Assembly (NCBI GenBank): GCA_947069175.1
Contig: CAMTDV010000003.1
Coordinates: 31,405,353 to 31,469,352 of the forward strand
Direction of reading: 5' to 3'
Source: Scalesia atractyloides
Taxonomy: Eukaryota > Streptophyta > Magnoliopsida > Asterales > Asteraceae
DNA: 64,000 nt
The notes beneath the pieces were generated by a model, which saw nothing but the letters and a program-made list of their open reading frames with translations, made no database searches and was not told the DNA's origin. Below are positions 24,804-37,829 of the stretch, one piece after another (position 1 is the stretch's first letter; each line of letters starts with the position of its first letter). The position numbers and the translations under genes are program-made.

Positions 24804-27800
24804 TTAGGAAGATGCAACGAACAAATGCGGATGCTTAGACCTCATGTCGCTTTCAAGTTCCCTAGTATATTCAGTGCCATGTTTTCCTTCCCATCGAACC
24901 TTTACCATAGGAATTCGACTACGCCTTAGCTGCTTAGTACCTCGGTCCATGATTTCGACTGGTTTTTCCACGAAATGCGAAGTTTCATTGATTTGATGAT
25001 CTTCAAGCGGAATTTGGAGCCCCTTTTCTGCGAGACATCTTTTTAAGTTTGAGACGTGGAAGGTAGGATGAACGATGTTGAGCTCTTGTGGTAGTTCCAA
25101 TCGGTAGGCTACCTTGCCAATCCTTTCGAGAATCTTGAAGGGACCTACGTAGCGAGGAGCGAGCTTTCCCTTTTTTCCCAAAACGAACCACACCCTTCCA
25201 GGGGATACCTTGAGAAGTACAAAGTCACCAACGTGGAATTCCAAGGGCTTGCATCTTTTATTTGCGTAACTCTTTTGTCGGCTTCTAGCTTTCAGCAAAT
25301 TGTCCCGAATCTGCAAAATCATGTCCGTCGTCTGTTGTATAAGCTCGGGATCGGTGATTTGGGCTTCCCCGATCTCATGCCAACAAATTTGCGATCGGCA
25401 CTTGCGTCCATACAATGCCTCGAACGGTGCCATTTGAATACTCGCGTGGTAACTGTTATTGTACGAGAATTCGACCAAAGGCAAGTGCATGTCCCATTTG
25501 CCACCAAAATCAATTACGCAAGAACGAAGCATGTCCTCTAGAGTTTAGATAGTACGCTCGGTTTAACCATCGGACTGAGGATGGAAAGCAGTACTAAGGT
25601 TGAGCTGAGTGCAAAGGGCTTTTTGAAACGTTTGCTAAAGGCGAGAAGTGAAGCGACCATCACGGTCGGAGATAATGTCAACGGGAACACCGTGACGACA
25701 GATGATTTCTTCCGTGTAGATACGAGCTAACTTCTCAACTAGGTACTCTTCACGTATGGGGAGGAAATGAGCAGACTTGGTCAAACGGTCGATGATTACC
25801 CAAATACTATCGTGACCAGACGATGTACGAGGGAGCTTGGTTATGAAATCTATAGCAATAGTCTCCCATTTCAAAACAGGAATTTCTGGTTGTTCGAGTA
25901 AGCCAGGGGGTCTTTGATGCTCGGCCTTTACCTTGGAGCTAGTAAGGCACTTCGAAACATAGCAGTTGATATCTTTCTTCATTCTAGGCCACCAGTATGA
26001 CGCACGAAGGTCATGATACATTTTGTCGGTGCTAGGATAACCGAGATTTATGAGCTTCAATCATCAAGAGATCACGAAAAATTATCACGATTAGGAATCC
26101 AAATACGGTCGAGATAGCACAGGATGCCGTCAGATTTGGTCACGAGTTGGGTTTCAGCACCACACTTCAAGTCATTATCGAGGTTGCCCTCAATAACGGT
26201 CGAGTATTGTGCCTCACGAATCATCTCTTGAAGCTTTCCCAAAGTTTGGGAGCAACGTACACTCTTAACATGAGTTTTCCGACTAAGTGCATCTGCCACG
26301 ACATTCGCTTTACCAGGGTGGTAGCGGATATCGCAGTCATAGTCGTTCAACAACTCTACCCAACGACGCTGACGCATGTTGAGTTCTTTTTTATTAAAGA
26401 CGTACTGAAGGCTCTTATGGTCGGTGAAGACCGTACACTTTGTACCATAAAGGTACTGTCGCCGTATCTTTAAAGCAAAAACAACTGCACCAAGTTCAAG
26501 GTCGTGGGGAGTATAATTTTTCTCATGAATTTTGAGTTGACGTGATGCGTAAGCAATAACCTTGTCTCGTTGTATCAGAACGCAACCAAGACCTAGTCTT
26601 GAGGCATCGCAATACACGATAAAATCATCGTTAATGGGTTAGGATAGGAGCATTGCAAAGCATGTCCTTGAGTGTTTGAAAAGACACCTCTTGTTCGGAA
26701 CCCCAAACAAAAGGTTTATCCTTCTCAGTCAAGAAAGTGAGAGGCACGACAATTTTTGAAAAGTTCAAAATGAAACGACGGTAATAACCGGCTAAGCCGA
26801 GAAACGAACGAATTTCGGACGGAGACTTAGGAGCAATCCAATTTTTCACCGCCTCGATTTTCGCGGGGTCAACGTGAATACCAAGTTCGTTGACCACATG
26901 ACCAAGAAATTGAACCGCTTTTAACCAAAATTCACACTTGGAGAACTTGGCGTAGACACGTTGGGTTTGCAACAGCTGAAGGATAAGACGCAAGTATCGC
27001 TCATGCTCTTCTCGCGTTTTAGAATAGATCAGGATATCGTCAATAAAGACGTTCACGAATCGGTCGAGATAAGGCTTACACACGCGATTCATCAAATCCA
27101 TAAACACGGCGGGTGCGTTGGTCAAACCGAATGGCATGACTATGAACTCATAGTGTCCATAACGTGTACGGAATGCAGTCTTGGGTATATCTTCTTCGAG
27201 GACTCGAAGTTGATGATAACCAGAACGAAGATTGATCTTAGAGAAACAAGTTGTGCCTTGTAGTTGATCGAAAAGGTCGTCGATGCGAGGAAGAGGGTAA
27301 CGGTTCTTGACTGTAAGCTTTTTGAGCTCACGATAGTCAATGCACATGCGAAACGATCTGTCTTTCTTTTTGACGAACAGAACGGGAGCGCCCCAAGGAG
27401 ATGTGCTAGGGCGTATGACGCCCTTCTCAAGAAGCTCTTCAAGTTGACTGGACAGCTCTTGCATCTCCGAGGGTGCTAGACGATAGGGGGATTTTGTGAC
27501 AGGAGTTGCACCAGGGATGAGTTCAATGCGAACATTAACCGAACGAGCAGGAGGAGGACCAGGAAGATCCTCGGGAAAGACATCAGGGAAGTCACGCACA
27601 ACGGGAACTTCACTCACGCTTGGACTCTTCTCCTTCTTTTCCACAATGTGGGCAAGAAAGGCAAAGTATTCCTTACGCAAGTACTTGTTCGCTTGAATAC
27701 ACGACATAAGCTTGAGACCTTTGGAAGGTTTCTCGCCATAGACGTGCAAGGAATCATCGTTGGGAAGGGGAAGACGAATGCACTTCTCCGAACAAACAAC

Positions 27801-28243
27801 TTCAGCACGGACTCGCCCTAGCCAATCCATGGCTACTATGATATCAAAACTACCCATTGGCATGGGTATGAGGTCAATAGAAAACGTATGATCATTGAGG
27901 TTTAATGAACAATTAGAAAGACAGAATCGACGGTGACGGATTTTCCGTCGGCGACTTCAACTTCAAAGGGTTTAGGCAACATAGAACGACTACACATAAG
28001 CAAAGGTTCGAATTCAACAGATACAAAACTTTTATCCGCACTAGTATCAAATAAACATGTAGCTTAAACGTTGTTAACAAGGAATGTACCCGATATGACG
28101 TCGTTTGAGTTCTGAGCTTGAGCAGCCGTGATGACAAAGGCTTGACCGCGAGCTTGCTGCTGCTATTGCTGATTGTTGTTACGCTGCGGGCAGTTGTTGG
28201 GGAAGTGATTCGGGTCTCCGCATCTGAAGCAGGCACGAGCGTG
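24804..28243 (-). pseudogene. Gypsy chromovirus E gag(end)-pol, 5' truncated
   Basis: On the minus strand from the right: Gag zinc knuckle CFRCGDPNHFPNNC near 28.2 kb, then a stop; protease core with Asp-Thr-Ser in place of Asp-Thr-Gly (about 28.05 kb); RT (27863-26631) with CIDYRELKKLTVKNRYPLPR and catalytic VFIDDILIYSK; RNase H (26617-26072) with DHKSLQYVF and KANVVADALSRK; integrase (26060-24804) with CLTSSKVKAEH (one zinc Cys replaced by Ser), ISDRDGRFTS and a stop within the PQxDGQTER block; a C-terminal chromodomain-like tail VKVRWEG...HPHLF. Only a few stops or shifts separate long open parts, so decay is recent. The Gag N-terminus and 5' LTR are missing: at about 28243 the sequence switches to element D. 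Confidence 0.93.
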
Positions 28244-28246
28244 ATG

Positions 28247-31200
28247 AGAAAATTTACTCAAATAAGGACTTTCCGATCAAAAATGTAAATCTAACTTCAA
28301 TTGATCAAGTTTTTCAAAATTTAACAACCAAATTTTTGGGAAAGAAGAATCCAATCAAACCACAACCATTAATCGCTTCTAAAAGTAGACAACAAGAAAA
28401 GTGAGCTGGAAAACCTAAGGGGTCACACCCAAAGGTTGAAGCTAAAGGAGCTCGCAGCAAGAAAAAGTGGAAGAATGTTAACTTTGTGGGCTCAACTGGT
28501 GCTGATAAAATCGAGACTTTTGAAAATATGTCAAATATTGATTTTGTAAATAAAGTCAAAATTTTAAAACGTAATAGTCAAAACAACTACACTCAACACA
28601 CAAATGGATGTGAAGATGGACCAAGTACATCTAGGCCTACAAGATCAACATCGAGTCATCAAACAACATCTCCTAAATTTGTTGAAAGGAGAACATGTTT
28701 TAAATGTGGGGAGTTTGGCCACATAATCAAAAACTATACTAACTCAGCAAAACCCAAGTTTGTTGAAAAAGCCCCTCCTGAAACGAATTGCCAACGTTGA
28801 TCTGTGTCACCTAAACAAGACAAACGTATTGTTAAGGAACAAGAAGAAAAACAAAGATGTAAACAAGTTAAAATAATTGAAAAGGCATTAAAACCGGATG
28901 TTTTAGAAAAGAAACCAAGTTCATCAAGATCGTTAAAACTAGAAATGTCTAAATCTGTAAATAATAGTCAATCTGGTAAACATCAACAATCTTGGAAACC
29001 TAAAACCGGTAATGTTTCAAGAAAAATAGAACTTTGATCGAGACTGCAAGAACTATGTTAGTAGAATCAGAACTTCCTGTTCAGTTTTGGGGGAGGTTGT
29101 GGCTACTGCGTGCTATACAATGAATATAGTTCTTACGGTGAAAAGGCATGGGAAAACATGTTTTGAATTGTTACATAAAAGGAAACCGGATGTGTCTTTC
29201 TTAGAACCTTTTGGAGCTCCATGCACTATGATTGATCCACATGGTAAGTTTGGTCCAAAGGCTATCGAAGGTTTCTTTCTTGGATATGCTAATCCAAATT
29301 TCAGAGTGTGGAATTTATCAACGAAAAAGATTGAGGAATGGGGTGACGTTAAGGTTCAAAGATACACTAAATCAGTAAGAGCTTCGGGTGCTCCTTGGAT
29401 GCTTGACTACGATGGACTATTTGACTCCTTCAATCTGCCAACTTTTGATGATGCATCTTCAGCTGCTCAAATGCTACTTGAAAGTGATACTGCAGTTGAC
29501 TTGTCATTAGTACAACCAATTATTGTTAACCCACAAGTGTCTACTTCGGTTAATAATATTGTTCAAAATGAGGAATTTGAAGATGCTACTGATAATAATG
29601 TTTCGTCAGAAGATGATGAGTTCCATGATGCAAATGAAGCTACTTCTGCTCCGGTTCATAGAATTTCTGATGTCACGTCAACTATGCAAAATCAAGGGAT
29701 GACTGAAGGTCATGCATCTACATCTTCGTCGAGTCCAGCCATCGACTTAGCTATTAATCTGAATATCAACAATTTGGGTATAAATTCTCGATTTCCCGAT
29801 GTTTCTAAAACTCGAATCCATAATACCCATCCTCAGAAGAACATTATAGGAGATGTCCAGAGTGAAGTGCAGACACATAATCAGCTAAGGAACAACCAGA
29901 ATGTTGGTTTGTATATGGAAATTAGAGAATCTGGGGAACTTAATGATTGGTCTTTTGCCTGCTATGTTTGCGAAGTTGAACCAAAATCTTGGAAGGAGAC
30001 AATGAAAGAAGATTCATGGGTTGAAGCAATGCAAGAGGAACTTCAGCAGTTTTAGAAGTTGGGCGTGTAGAAATTGGTTGACAGGCCTGACAACTACAAG
30101 AAGATTGGTACTAGATGGGTTTACAAGTGTAAGAAGGATGACCGAGGTGTTGTTGTGAGAAACAAAGCAAGATTGGTTGTCCAGGACTTTAATCAGGTAG
30201 AAGGCATTGATTATAATGAGGTTTATGCACCAGTAGCACGTCTTGAGGCCATAAGAATTTTATTGGCTTATGCGTCCTACAAGAAGTTTACAGTTTATCA
30301 AATGGATGTGAAAAGTGCATTCCTCCAAGGTGTGGTTGAAGAAGAAGTATATGTTGAGCAACCACCTTGTTTTGAAGATCCAATTCATCCTGACAAGGTG
30401 TGGCTTCTTAATGAAAAGTTGTCTTCCTATCTTCTCAAGAATGGTTTTCGACGTGGATTGATTGATTTTACTCTCTTCATCAGGGAAAAGAATGAGGATT
30501 TGTTGCTGGTACAAGTATATGTTGATGATATTACTTTTGGGTCTACAAATGACAAAATGTGCAAAGAATTCGAGCAGGTGATGCAAGAGAAGTTTGAGAT
30601 GAGCGCCATGGGAGAAAGGACTTTCTTTTTAGGTTTCAGGTTCATCAATCTAAGGAAGGGATCTTCATTCATCAAACAAAGTATGTTAGGGATATTCTCA
30701 AACGATTTCAAATGGAGGACTCAACGCCTTTAGGAACTCCATTAGCTCAAAATCATGGGATTACTCCTGATGGAATGGGTGAACATGTGGAACCATCTCT
30801 TTATCATGCTATGATCGAATCTCTTATGTATCTTACTACTTCAAGACCCGATATAATGTACCCAACATGTCTTCTAGCTCGCTACTAGTCAAGTACAAAA
30901 GTTTCTCATTTGATGGCTGTGAAAAGAATCTTTCGTTATTTGATGGGTCGCCCAGACACTGGTCTCTAGTACCCTAAGGATGATAAGTTTGATTGGACAG
31001 CATTCAGTGATTCTGATCATGGTGGCTGCAAGATCGATGCAAAGTCAACATCAGCAACATGTCAGTTCTTGGGATATCGCCTAGTCACGTGGCAGTGCAA
31101 AAAAGCAGACTTGTGTAACTACTTCAACTTGTGAGGCTGAGTATATATCGGCTTCTAGTTGCTGCTCTCAGGTTTTACAGATGCAACAGCAAATGCGCGA

Positions 31201-31465
31201 CTACGGTTTTGAATTTCTAACTACTCCTATTTATGTTCATAATGAAGCTGCTTTACAGATCACTCGTAATCCTGTACAGCACTCAAAAACCAAACACATT
31301 GAGATTAAGTATCATTTCATACGAGATTGTTATGAAAAGAAACTAATCAATGTTGTTAAAATCCACACCGATCACCAACGTGCCGACCTGTTTACAAAAC
31401 CTTTTGATAAATCACGCTTTGATTATCTTCTTTTGGTCAATGGCATCAAGGTGAAACCGAAGTAA
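28247..31465 (+). pseudogene. Copia gag-pol of element D, truncated and internally deleted
   Basis: It is the same family as B in the opposite orientation. It starts inside Gag (KDFPIKNVN, matching B near 16.4 kb), with a zinc knuckle CFKCGEFGHIIKNY (about 28.7 kb) whose last Cys is Tyr. At about 29020-29030 it jumps to RTLIETARTM at the integrase C-terminus, so protease and the integrase core are deleted; both sides share AGAAAAATAG, suggesting a microhomology-mediated deletion. RT follows (KSAFLQG; VYVDDITFGS near 30.53 kb), but about 14 residues covering the ALYGLxQAPRAWY block are deleted in frame near 30415. RNase H (NPVQHSKTKHIEIKYHF) ends with a stop at 31463-31465. It cannot be functional. 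Confidence 0.9.
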
Positions 31466-33605
31466 ATCATCCTTGGCTAATCGTTTTTGTAAGTATTTTC
31501 TACAAAACTAAAAATACAAAAAGATTTTTCATTTTCTTTTATTTTTATATTTTAGGGGGAGAAAATTTCAAGAAAATACAAAAACATGAGAAATGCAAAA
31601 ATACAAAAATATGTCTTTTATTTTAGCTATGTTTTTATTTATTTACCTTCTACATTTAAGGGGGAGAAAAATTTAGAAAAATACAAAAACAATAGAATAC
31701 CCAAAAATCAAAAATGAGTTTCTTGGAAGAGAAGATGATGATACACTAGTGATCTGTCAAATACGGTCAAAAACATAAAATGAAAATTGATAAGTAGTTT
31801 TACTAATGATGTATCGATAGGCTTACAATCAGATTAAAATGTGTAAGTTGATATAAACATAACGGACTGAAAGCCAGGTGGGAACCATTCATTAGCATAT
31901 GGTCTTGGTACCGAAATTTCGTTTGATAATATGTCGAGGTTCTGAGATATGCGGTCTTTATGCTTGCTTATCATCTGGGTATCATGGTTGAATATTTTAC
32001 CAGAATATAACGGGGACGCAAGTCTAGAACTTCCATGATACCATACATACGTGTAAATACTGCATACGACCATCAATAAGTGATAAAAATATCACATTCA
32101 CCCAACAATAAGTGATATTATATCACAGCTTTATGCGGGAGCTAAGTTCGTCTCTTTGTCGGTACGATGGTACTAACCTGTTCACGGACTTACTCATGTG
32201 CGCTGCATGCATCTGAAAATCAAGTTCCTCATAAATAAGTGATTTAATCATATAGGGCTTGTTTTCAATCAAAATAAGTCAGTATCTCACAATCTATACG
32301 TCAAAACAGATGATAAGTAGTATACTCACAGATAAGATTTTCTCTCATGCATATCTTGATACGGGAATGTGTCTTGAAGTGGTTGAACACCGGCTAGTAA
32401 GTATAATTCATTCATTAACCATATCTCCTAATCATGATTACATCTGATAAGCTGATTATGTGGACAACAATACCGACAATTGTAGTAGAATACTTGTTTA
32501 TTTAATTTGATGTTTTTAGAACAAAAACTCGTTTTTGGCAAGATTAAAAGTTGGTATGATTCTCTTACCTTGAAACTTATAAAAGATTGCTAGTTAATGT
32601 ACAGTTTTTCTTATCTTTAGTTTACTTTGTTTTAAATTATTTTGGAATTAGCCAAAGTTAAATATTCAAAGGTTTTCTACCTTGATACACCCTAAAAATC
32701 ATTTGTCTTGTTATCATAACTTCATAAAGTATCTTTATTACAACGGGGAAAACTCATTACAAAGAGCAAAATTTGTTTAACGTACACATCTCCCAACTTG
32801 TGATCTGTGTGGATATGTGCGAAGATCTAAATAGGTCAACAAAAAACTTAAGGTCCACGAAGAACTAATGCTCCAGTTTTAGAAGAATTTAGATTCTTAC
32901 GAATTAGTGGCTACTCGTACGAATCAGAGGTTACTCGTATGAGTGATAGCTCGTGCGAATGAGTCAGTGATTTCTCATGCGAATGGTTGTGCTTCGTACG
33001 AATGATTCACTGGTTCTTTGTACAAGACATTCTTCATACTACTGGCAGTTCTTCGTGCGAGTATAAGAATGTGGTATAAAGGGTGATGTAGTTCTTTAGT
33101 ACAGCTTTACTTTCACCTTGCTCACTTCATCCTTTCACTCTTATTAAGTTGTTTGTGATATCTTTAAGGTATGATTGACAATGTTGGCATATCTTGAAGA
33201 TAAACAATTTGTGCATTACCTGACTGTTTGACATTGCTTGACACGAACAACAAACTTTAAGTGAAGAACCTGTTGACGAAAAACGAGTTCTTCGTACATA
33301 ATCTTCACTTGAAGTTCTTTGTGCGAACAAGTTGATTCTTATTCGTACGAATGCATTATCACTCGTACGAGTAACTTGTGGTTCGTACATACCTATTACT
33401 CATATGAGGGAATCACTTGTTTGAGCGAGTCAGTTGTTGTTCGTGCGAGACAATTGTTCTTCGTACAAGTAAATTGTTATTCGTATGAGTCGATAGTTCT
33501 TCGTCAAGGGGATGCATACTTTCAGAAAGTTCAAAGTAAAACTTTTGAGTATGTTCCCTAGTGTATTTTTATTTCTTCTTATTCTGGTTATCTTTTGTGT
33601 ACATG
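31466..33605 (+). other. Element D spacer between pol and extra ORF, with TCGTACGA arrays
   Basis: The first 1.3 kb matches the B spacer. It contains purine-rich GGGGGAGAAAA tracts (about 31554 and 31660), internal and not next to an LTR. Two arrays of TTCGTACGA/CTCGTGCGA motifs occur at about 32900-33080 and 33290-33510, the second ending shortly before the extra ORF. I see no gene in it. Confidence 0.65.
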
Positions 33606-35703
33606 ATGGCACCAAAAGAACAGAAAAGAAAGCCCACAACGAAGAAAACTGACAAGTCAAAAGTGGAAAATATGTCAGAGCCGAGACACAACATGGTTGC
33701 CTACTTAGATCCTGAAGATAAATTTGCTGAGTACAACGGTATAATGAAGTTTCTACGTGACTCAAGGATACATTATGCAATCACTCATAAAACTACAGTG
33801 TACAGGACGTTGATCAAGGAATTTTGGGATTCAGCTAAAGTTGTTGAAGTGAATGGACAAGAAATTATCCACGTAAGAGTAAATGGCTTAGACGTAGATA
33901 TTTTCGTTGACCTAATAAACTCAGTATTACAACTTGGCAATGACCCTGAAACTCCATACTCAGTTCCGTTGAAGTGTCAACGTGGATGTTTGCTTCGAAT
34001 GAGATGTGTCGGAGATTTTCTTGTTGGACAACTAAACAAAGCATGGTTGCCACTCCAATACAAGTTCTTTCTACATATTTTAATTCAGTTTAAGCAACAA
34101 ACGAGGTGGTTATGACATGGCAAATAGCGACTTAGTTGGAATGATGGTAGCTTTGACATTGAACAAACCATTTAGTGTTTCAAAGTATATTTTTGCAAAC
34201 ATGAAGGAAAACTTGAAAAGAACCGGTTTTGGTGGAAACAAGTTTTGGATGTATTCTTGTTTTCTCCAGATGATCTTGAATGTGCAACATCCGAATCTTC
34301 TAAAGAACGAAAACGATGTTCTAAAATTGATGTTATGATGGAACATTTGTTGAAGATTTTTAAAGGTGTAGCAGCAAAATGTTACAAGGAAAGCACACCT
34401 CCTCGTAAGTTGTTTGGCTTTCTGGCAAATAATGAATATGTTGCACCAGAAAAAGATAAGCGGCGCTATGATGATAGTCAGTCCGATAATGAAGAACCAA
34501 CCTTGAAGAAAATGATCGAAGATAAATTTGGTCGTCAAACGGGAAAGGATAAAGACAGTGAGGATGAAAGTGATGTTGATGGTGTCAGATTTGGATGACA
34601 ATCCACTTGAACTTGGGTATGAACACTATGTTGATAAGCGTGGGGTTAGGCAGATTAGAAGAATTCCAGCAGATCTAGATGCTGACTATATTCCATCCGA
34701 TGTTGAGACTGAAAGAGCTCGCAGAAAGAAAATTGCGGTTCATAGAAAGAAACAGAACAAAGAATATATGGGAACCTCATCAGCTCAACCTGAAATCACA
34801 CAACCTACAACCACACAACAAGAAACCATACAGGAACCAAGTGTAGAAGCTCAGTTTACCTTCACAAGAAAGGAGGCTAAAACTTTAATGACGGACCCCA
34901 TTACATCCTCTGAACCACAACCTACAACTACCATAGCAGCTGAAACACCTTCAGTTGTGAGTACTCAAGTTCAATCACAACCTACTACTTCTTCAGCTCA
35001 ACAATCCTAGTCTGCAATTCATCAACAAAGAACAAAAGGAAGCAGTCTTTTATTCTGTAAAATGGAACAGGATGACAAAGTGGCTTTTCTATTCTCTTAG
35101 CTGCAAGATGCGGCAACTCGGATTAACAAGCACTCGGAGTTTATGTCTTCAAATCGAAATACAGTTATTAAGCAATAGTTGGAGATAAATTCTTTAAAGG
35201 AAACTGTTGGAAAGCAGGCTACCGAGATTGCACAGTTAAGAAAGGAGAATGAGCGATTGAGGGCTGCAGATGCTGAAACGGCTACTCAGCTACAACAAAT
35301 GCGAGGGGCTGATAACGCTCGTGGGATTGAAGTGAATAGGCTGAAAGAACGTAGTGCGGCTGTACATCGATCTGTCGAAGCATTAACTGCTAAACATGAC
35401 GACATGAGAGAATGGTATCATTCTCTTAATACTACACTGGTTGAAGGCTTTAATAGTATTAAAGACGGATTTGAAATGAGTAGAAAGCGGGTGAACATTC
35501 TGTGGAATGAAAGATGCAAAGCGCAAGAGATCCAACATAAACGTGTTCACGATAGTGAATAACCTGGTAATCCTAATGCTTCAACTTCATCCGTACAACC
35601 AAAAGTTTCTGCTACAACTCTAGTGGTAGCGTCAAGTGCACAGCAGATCATGGCCGATCCAGTTGCCTCAAGTGGTACTCAAGAGGAAACTGGAAAGGTT
35701 TGA
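33606..35703 (+). pseudogene. Extra ORF downstream of pol in element D, function unknown (frameshifted)
   Basis: The ATG at 33606 (a second in-frame ATG stands just before it) opens MAPKEQKRKPTTKKTDK, a basic N-terminus. A conserved region follows: EPRHNMVAYLDPED, FLRDSRIHYAITHK, EFWDSAKVVEV, LNKAWLPLQYKFFLHIL and, after a frameshift near 34100, ALTLNKPFSVSKYIF. Then come an acidic/basic linker, a Thr/Gln/Ser-rich part (about 34780-35010) and a coiled-coil segment (35170-35560, QLRKENERLRAADAE). The original stop is probably TGA at 35701-35703; stops occur in between. Position after pol matches the extra or 'env-like' ORF of SIRE-group elements, but I see no signal peptide or membrane segment. 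It is homologous to the N-terminal part of the element C ORF. Confidence 0.8.
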
Positions 35704-35828
35704 TGTTTTTAGAGAATGTTTAAGACTTCGATCCTCAGTCAACCTTGGTTGAAAGTTTTAAGTGAATATGGATGCAGCAGGCCATTATAAATGAAGACCG
35801 AAGACCAAGCAACAGTCAAGGGGGAGTT

Positions 35829-36588
35829 TGTTGATACACTTTTATGTCTGTCGTTTATTCTTAGTTACGTCAGTAATTATACGGTCTTTGTTTATTGTGT
35901 CTGTATAGTTTGGTCATGTCGACTAAATCAAGATATCCTCCTATCTTGATTTAGTACGACGTTTAGTTTGTCTGTGTTGTAAAAACAGTTGCATGTGTGC
36001 ATACCGTTAAGTCTTGTGTTTCTGATCTTGCTGTCTGTACGACATGTTTGTTAGAAAGTTCTCTGAAGAACACTTATCCATGCGAATGAAAGACACTTCG
36101 TACGAGCAAGTTGCTTACTTGTACGAGCCATTACCTGTTCATACTAGTGATTGTCATGATCGTACGAGTGACCTTGTCAACAAGAACTTTGCTTGTTCGT
36201 ACGAATAAGCTACTTATTCGTACGAGGGATAAGTTGTTCATACGAGCAACCATCTCTGAATGTTCTTCGTGTTTATAGTACTTCGTACGAACAACACCTT
36301 CTTCGTATTGTTGTTGGGTGTTGGTACTATATATACAAACATGCACTTCACAGTTCAGTAGAGACATTGAGGCACAAGAGAGAGAGCACAAAGAGAATAT
36401 CCTGAGTCTGTATGAACATTGTTTGTATGTGTTTGTACTAGCTCTCTTCATTTAATCAAGATAGTGAATATTTGGTTATCTTGTGTTTGTTACTTTGATT
36501 TGGTTTGCATACTTAAGTGGATTCTACACTCGTATGTGTGTTACATAACAAGGAAGTAGGTTATCTTGATCCTCCAAGTGGACCTACA
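35829..36588 (+). repeat. 3' LTR of element D
   Basis: It follows the polypurine tract AAGGGGGAG (35818-35826). It starts TGTTGATACAC and ends GGACCTACA, the same ends as the B LTRs in reverse. It is 760 bp, slightly longer than B's. An array of TTCGTACGAG-type motifs lies at about 36070-36300. Its 5' mate has been lost. Confidence 0.9.
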
Positions 36589-37791
36589 GGTTGGTTGTTT
36601 ATATGAAAATCATCACTTTTAAACAAACCAAACATATCTTTATTCATTATTTTGACCTGTTTAGTTGTTCATGTGAAAACCATCACTTTTAACAAATCAA
36701 ACATATTTATATTCTCTATTTTGACCCGTTTGGTTGTTTATGTGAAAACCATCACTTTTAACAAACCAAACATATCTATATTCGCTATTTATCCACTCCG
36801 TTCATTCGTATGAAATCCATCACTTAAGAAAGAATCGAATTTCTTTAGTATCATTTCATTAATCAACACATATCAGAACAAGAATCATTAATGAAATCTT
36901 AAGGAGCATAAAGCCTCGTACCTTATAGCTTATCCTTCAACCGTGCATTTGCTCCTGCTTGACTTCCCGATGCTTGACTTGCATTGCCTAAAGTGTGCAT
37001 GCCAAGTGTCGTTAGGACCTCTCGGCACATGATTAAGGCATATAAATTGCCAAACACACATCGTGTTCTCATTGACGATTTTCGTTCATTATTTAAAATT
37101 GGAAATTCATTTAGGCAATTTGTCAAACATCTAGAATGCATATAATTTATCTTACCATTTTAGTTCAATTAAACTATGGTTAACCAAAAACCTCAACTCA
37201 ACAAGTTCAATTATATCATAACTCACATTAACATGCAATTTCATCAAACTCATGTTATTACATTCTTTATTTACACAAGAACATGGGACTTTTCATATTA
37301 GAATCAAAACCCACTTCTTCATACAAATAATAATAATCTCAACACATAATTTACATAACTATTATAGTTAGGATTATAATCCTACACTTAGATTGCACCT
37401 TCCTTAGGTCACAATATATATCAAATTTTTCATGAACTTAAATCATCAATATTCACCCAAGATCAAGTAACACAAAAGCTGAAATTACAACATACCTTGT
37501 GTTAGATAAGTAGGGATGATTGATATTCTTGACTCAAACACTCTTCAATTTGATTAATTTGGATGAACAAGGGTTTGGGGGTGTTCTTCCCTCTTCTTGT
37601 CGCATACACACATGCACACACATACATATGTGTAGTGTTTTATTTTTGTGTTTTAACAAAAAAAACTAGTTTAGTCCCTCAAGTTTTGTTTCTTTTCTTT
37701 TCTTTTAAAAGGTTCCTAGTTAAGGACATTAGAGAATTCAAGCACTCATATTTATGCATACATACGTATTTGATATTTTGGGGGTGTTACA
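36589..37791 (-). repeat. 3' LTR of chromovirus H (left end cut by element D)
   Basis: On the minus strand it starts TGTAACACCCCC at 37791, next to a polypurine tract (about 37792-37808, complement of CCACCCCCTTAAAG). It matches 43449-44497 over most of its length. The left part carries three copies of a unit of about 69 bp (GTGAAAACCATCACTTTTAA plus CAAACCAAACATATC). It is interrupted at 36588/36589 by the LTR of D. Confidence 0.8.
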
Positions 37792-37829
37792 AGTCCACCC
37801 CCTTAAAGACGTTTCATTCTCGAAAATTA

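Noticed and set aside
25233..25541. 102-aa plus-strand frame across chromovirus E integrase
   Set aside because: Antisense shadow of the conserved integrase frame on the minus strand; the same holds for frames at 26147, 26961 and 27264.
34110..34601. 163-aa minus-strand hydrophobic frame in element D
   Set aside because: Antisense of the charged extra ORF; apparent membrane helices come from reversing Lys/Glu codons.
33606..35703. Calling the D extra ORF a viral envelope gene
   Set aside because: No signal peptide, transmembrane segment or cysteine pattern was visible; position alone is not enough.
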